Part shown: positions 63,832-64,000 of the stretch, one piece after another
How the letters are laid out: the number at the start of each line of letters is the position of its first letter
Position numbering within the stretch: position 1 is the stretch's first letter
NCBI RefSeq assembly: GCF_037026685.1
Contig: NZ_JBANET010000009.1
Span: 74,899-138,898 of the forward strand
DNA length: 64,000 nt
DNA from: Orrella sp037026685
GTDB lineage: Bacteria; Pseudomonadota; Gammaproteobacteria; Burkholderiales; Burkholderiaceae_B
Direction of reading: 5' to 3'
Notes under the pieces: generated by a model
What the model was told of the DNA's origin: nothing
What the model saw: the letters and a program-made list of their open reading frames with translations, nothing else
The model's database searches: none
Translations under genes and position numbers: made by a program

Positions 63832-64000
63832 AGCAAAGCGGGGCGGCGGGCAGGTGCCGGGCGCGGCGCGCCGGCCGGCTGGGGGCGGCGTTCCGGATGG
63901 GCGTGGCGCGGCGCATCGCCGGCGGGCCGGGCAGGGCGGTCGCCGCCGCTGCGCGCGCCTTGCGCCGCACGGCCTGCGCCGGCCGGCGCGCCCGAACGGA
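63832..64000 (-). CDS. Possible C-terminal tail of a gene running off the window
   Basis: Read on the minus strand from the edge, one frame runs 56 codons to a TAG at 63834-63832. It is basic and low in complexity (GAPAGAGRAAQGARSGGD, HPERRPQPAGAPRPAPARR, ending LLSK), like the arginine/glycine/proline-rich tails of DEAD-box RNA helicases such as RhlE. GC-rich DNA keeps many frames open, so the call rests on composition and position only. Confidence 0.35.

Noticed and set aside
63686..63970. 94-codon minus-strand ORF at the right edge
   Set aside because: Overlaps the LysE start and the better tail frame ending at 63832; arginine/proline-rich with no ribosome site.

Overview
This is a high-GC window (roughly two-thirds G+C, densely packed genes, short intergenic gaps) from a betaproteobacterium of the Alcaligenaceae, most probably a Bordetella. 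Two Bug-family solute-binding proteins (named after Bordetella uptake genes), the SPOR protein/argS/DUF1840 neighbourhood and the leucine-degradation (liu) locus fit this. No insertion sequence, rRNA, tRNA or CRISPR array was seen, so the species cannot be fixed from the window alone.

Layout. 1-4018 (+): tail of a homodimeric pyruvate dehydrogenase E1, a nucleoside deoxyribosyltransferase-like protein, then LysR regulator, Bug binding protein and aspartoacylase-like enzyme. 4028-9142: SET-domain protein, panB, an FMN-dependent hydroxyacid oxidase, an Lrp regulator and a divergent acetolactate synthase large subunit. 9161-13176: LysR regulator and CocE-type hydrolase on one strand, a Bug protein on the other, separated by a perfect 32-bp palindrome. 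13248-20063: SDR, a polar amino-acid ABC transporter, a MocR regulator and a class III aminotransferase. 20215-28596: topB with a histone-H1-like tail, a large membrane protein, gluQRS-smg, and an M20 hydrolase. 28691-37731: a soluble chemoreceptor-like protein and the liu cluster (ivd, thiolase, mccB, mccA) with its MerR-type regulator LiuR; two identical operators flank liuR. 37781-43255: metC, a candidate small RNA, dsbA, a SPOR protein, argS and two small proteins.

43307-54449 holds a ten-gene minus-strand organophosphate-type uptake locus: a LacI regulator, a complete AfuA/PhnS-like ABC transporter, a GpdQ-like glycerophosphodiesterase and a complete UgpCBAE-like transporter, plus a divergent PLP enzyme of the DSD1 family. 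Two closely related LacI-type operators sit at the LacI start and on the ugpC-like promoter, suggesting one regulon.

54475-64000: leuA preceded by a 41-codon leader ORF with clustered rare CTA leucine codons (a transcription attenuator), a small membrane protein, rpoN, a VapBC toxin-antitoxin pair, bfd-bfr with Fur-like sites, a secreted Cys-rich unknown, prfC, a LysE exporter and the probable end of a gene leaving the window.

The most noteworthy points are the leuA leader peptide, the LiuR and LacI operator pairs, the 32-bp palindrome at 12066-12097, the terminator-ended candidate sRNA at 39002-39117, the chemoreceptor-like protein with inverted domain order, and the SET methyltransferase in a genome that also carries an H1-like lysine/alanine tail on TopB.
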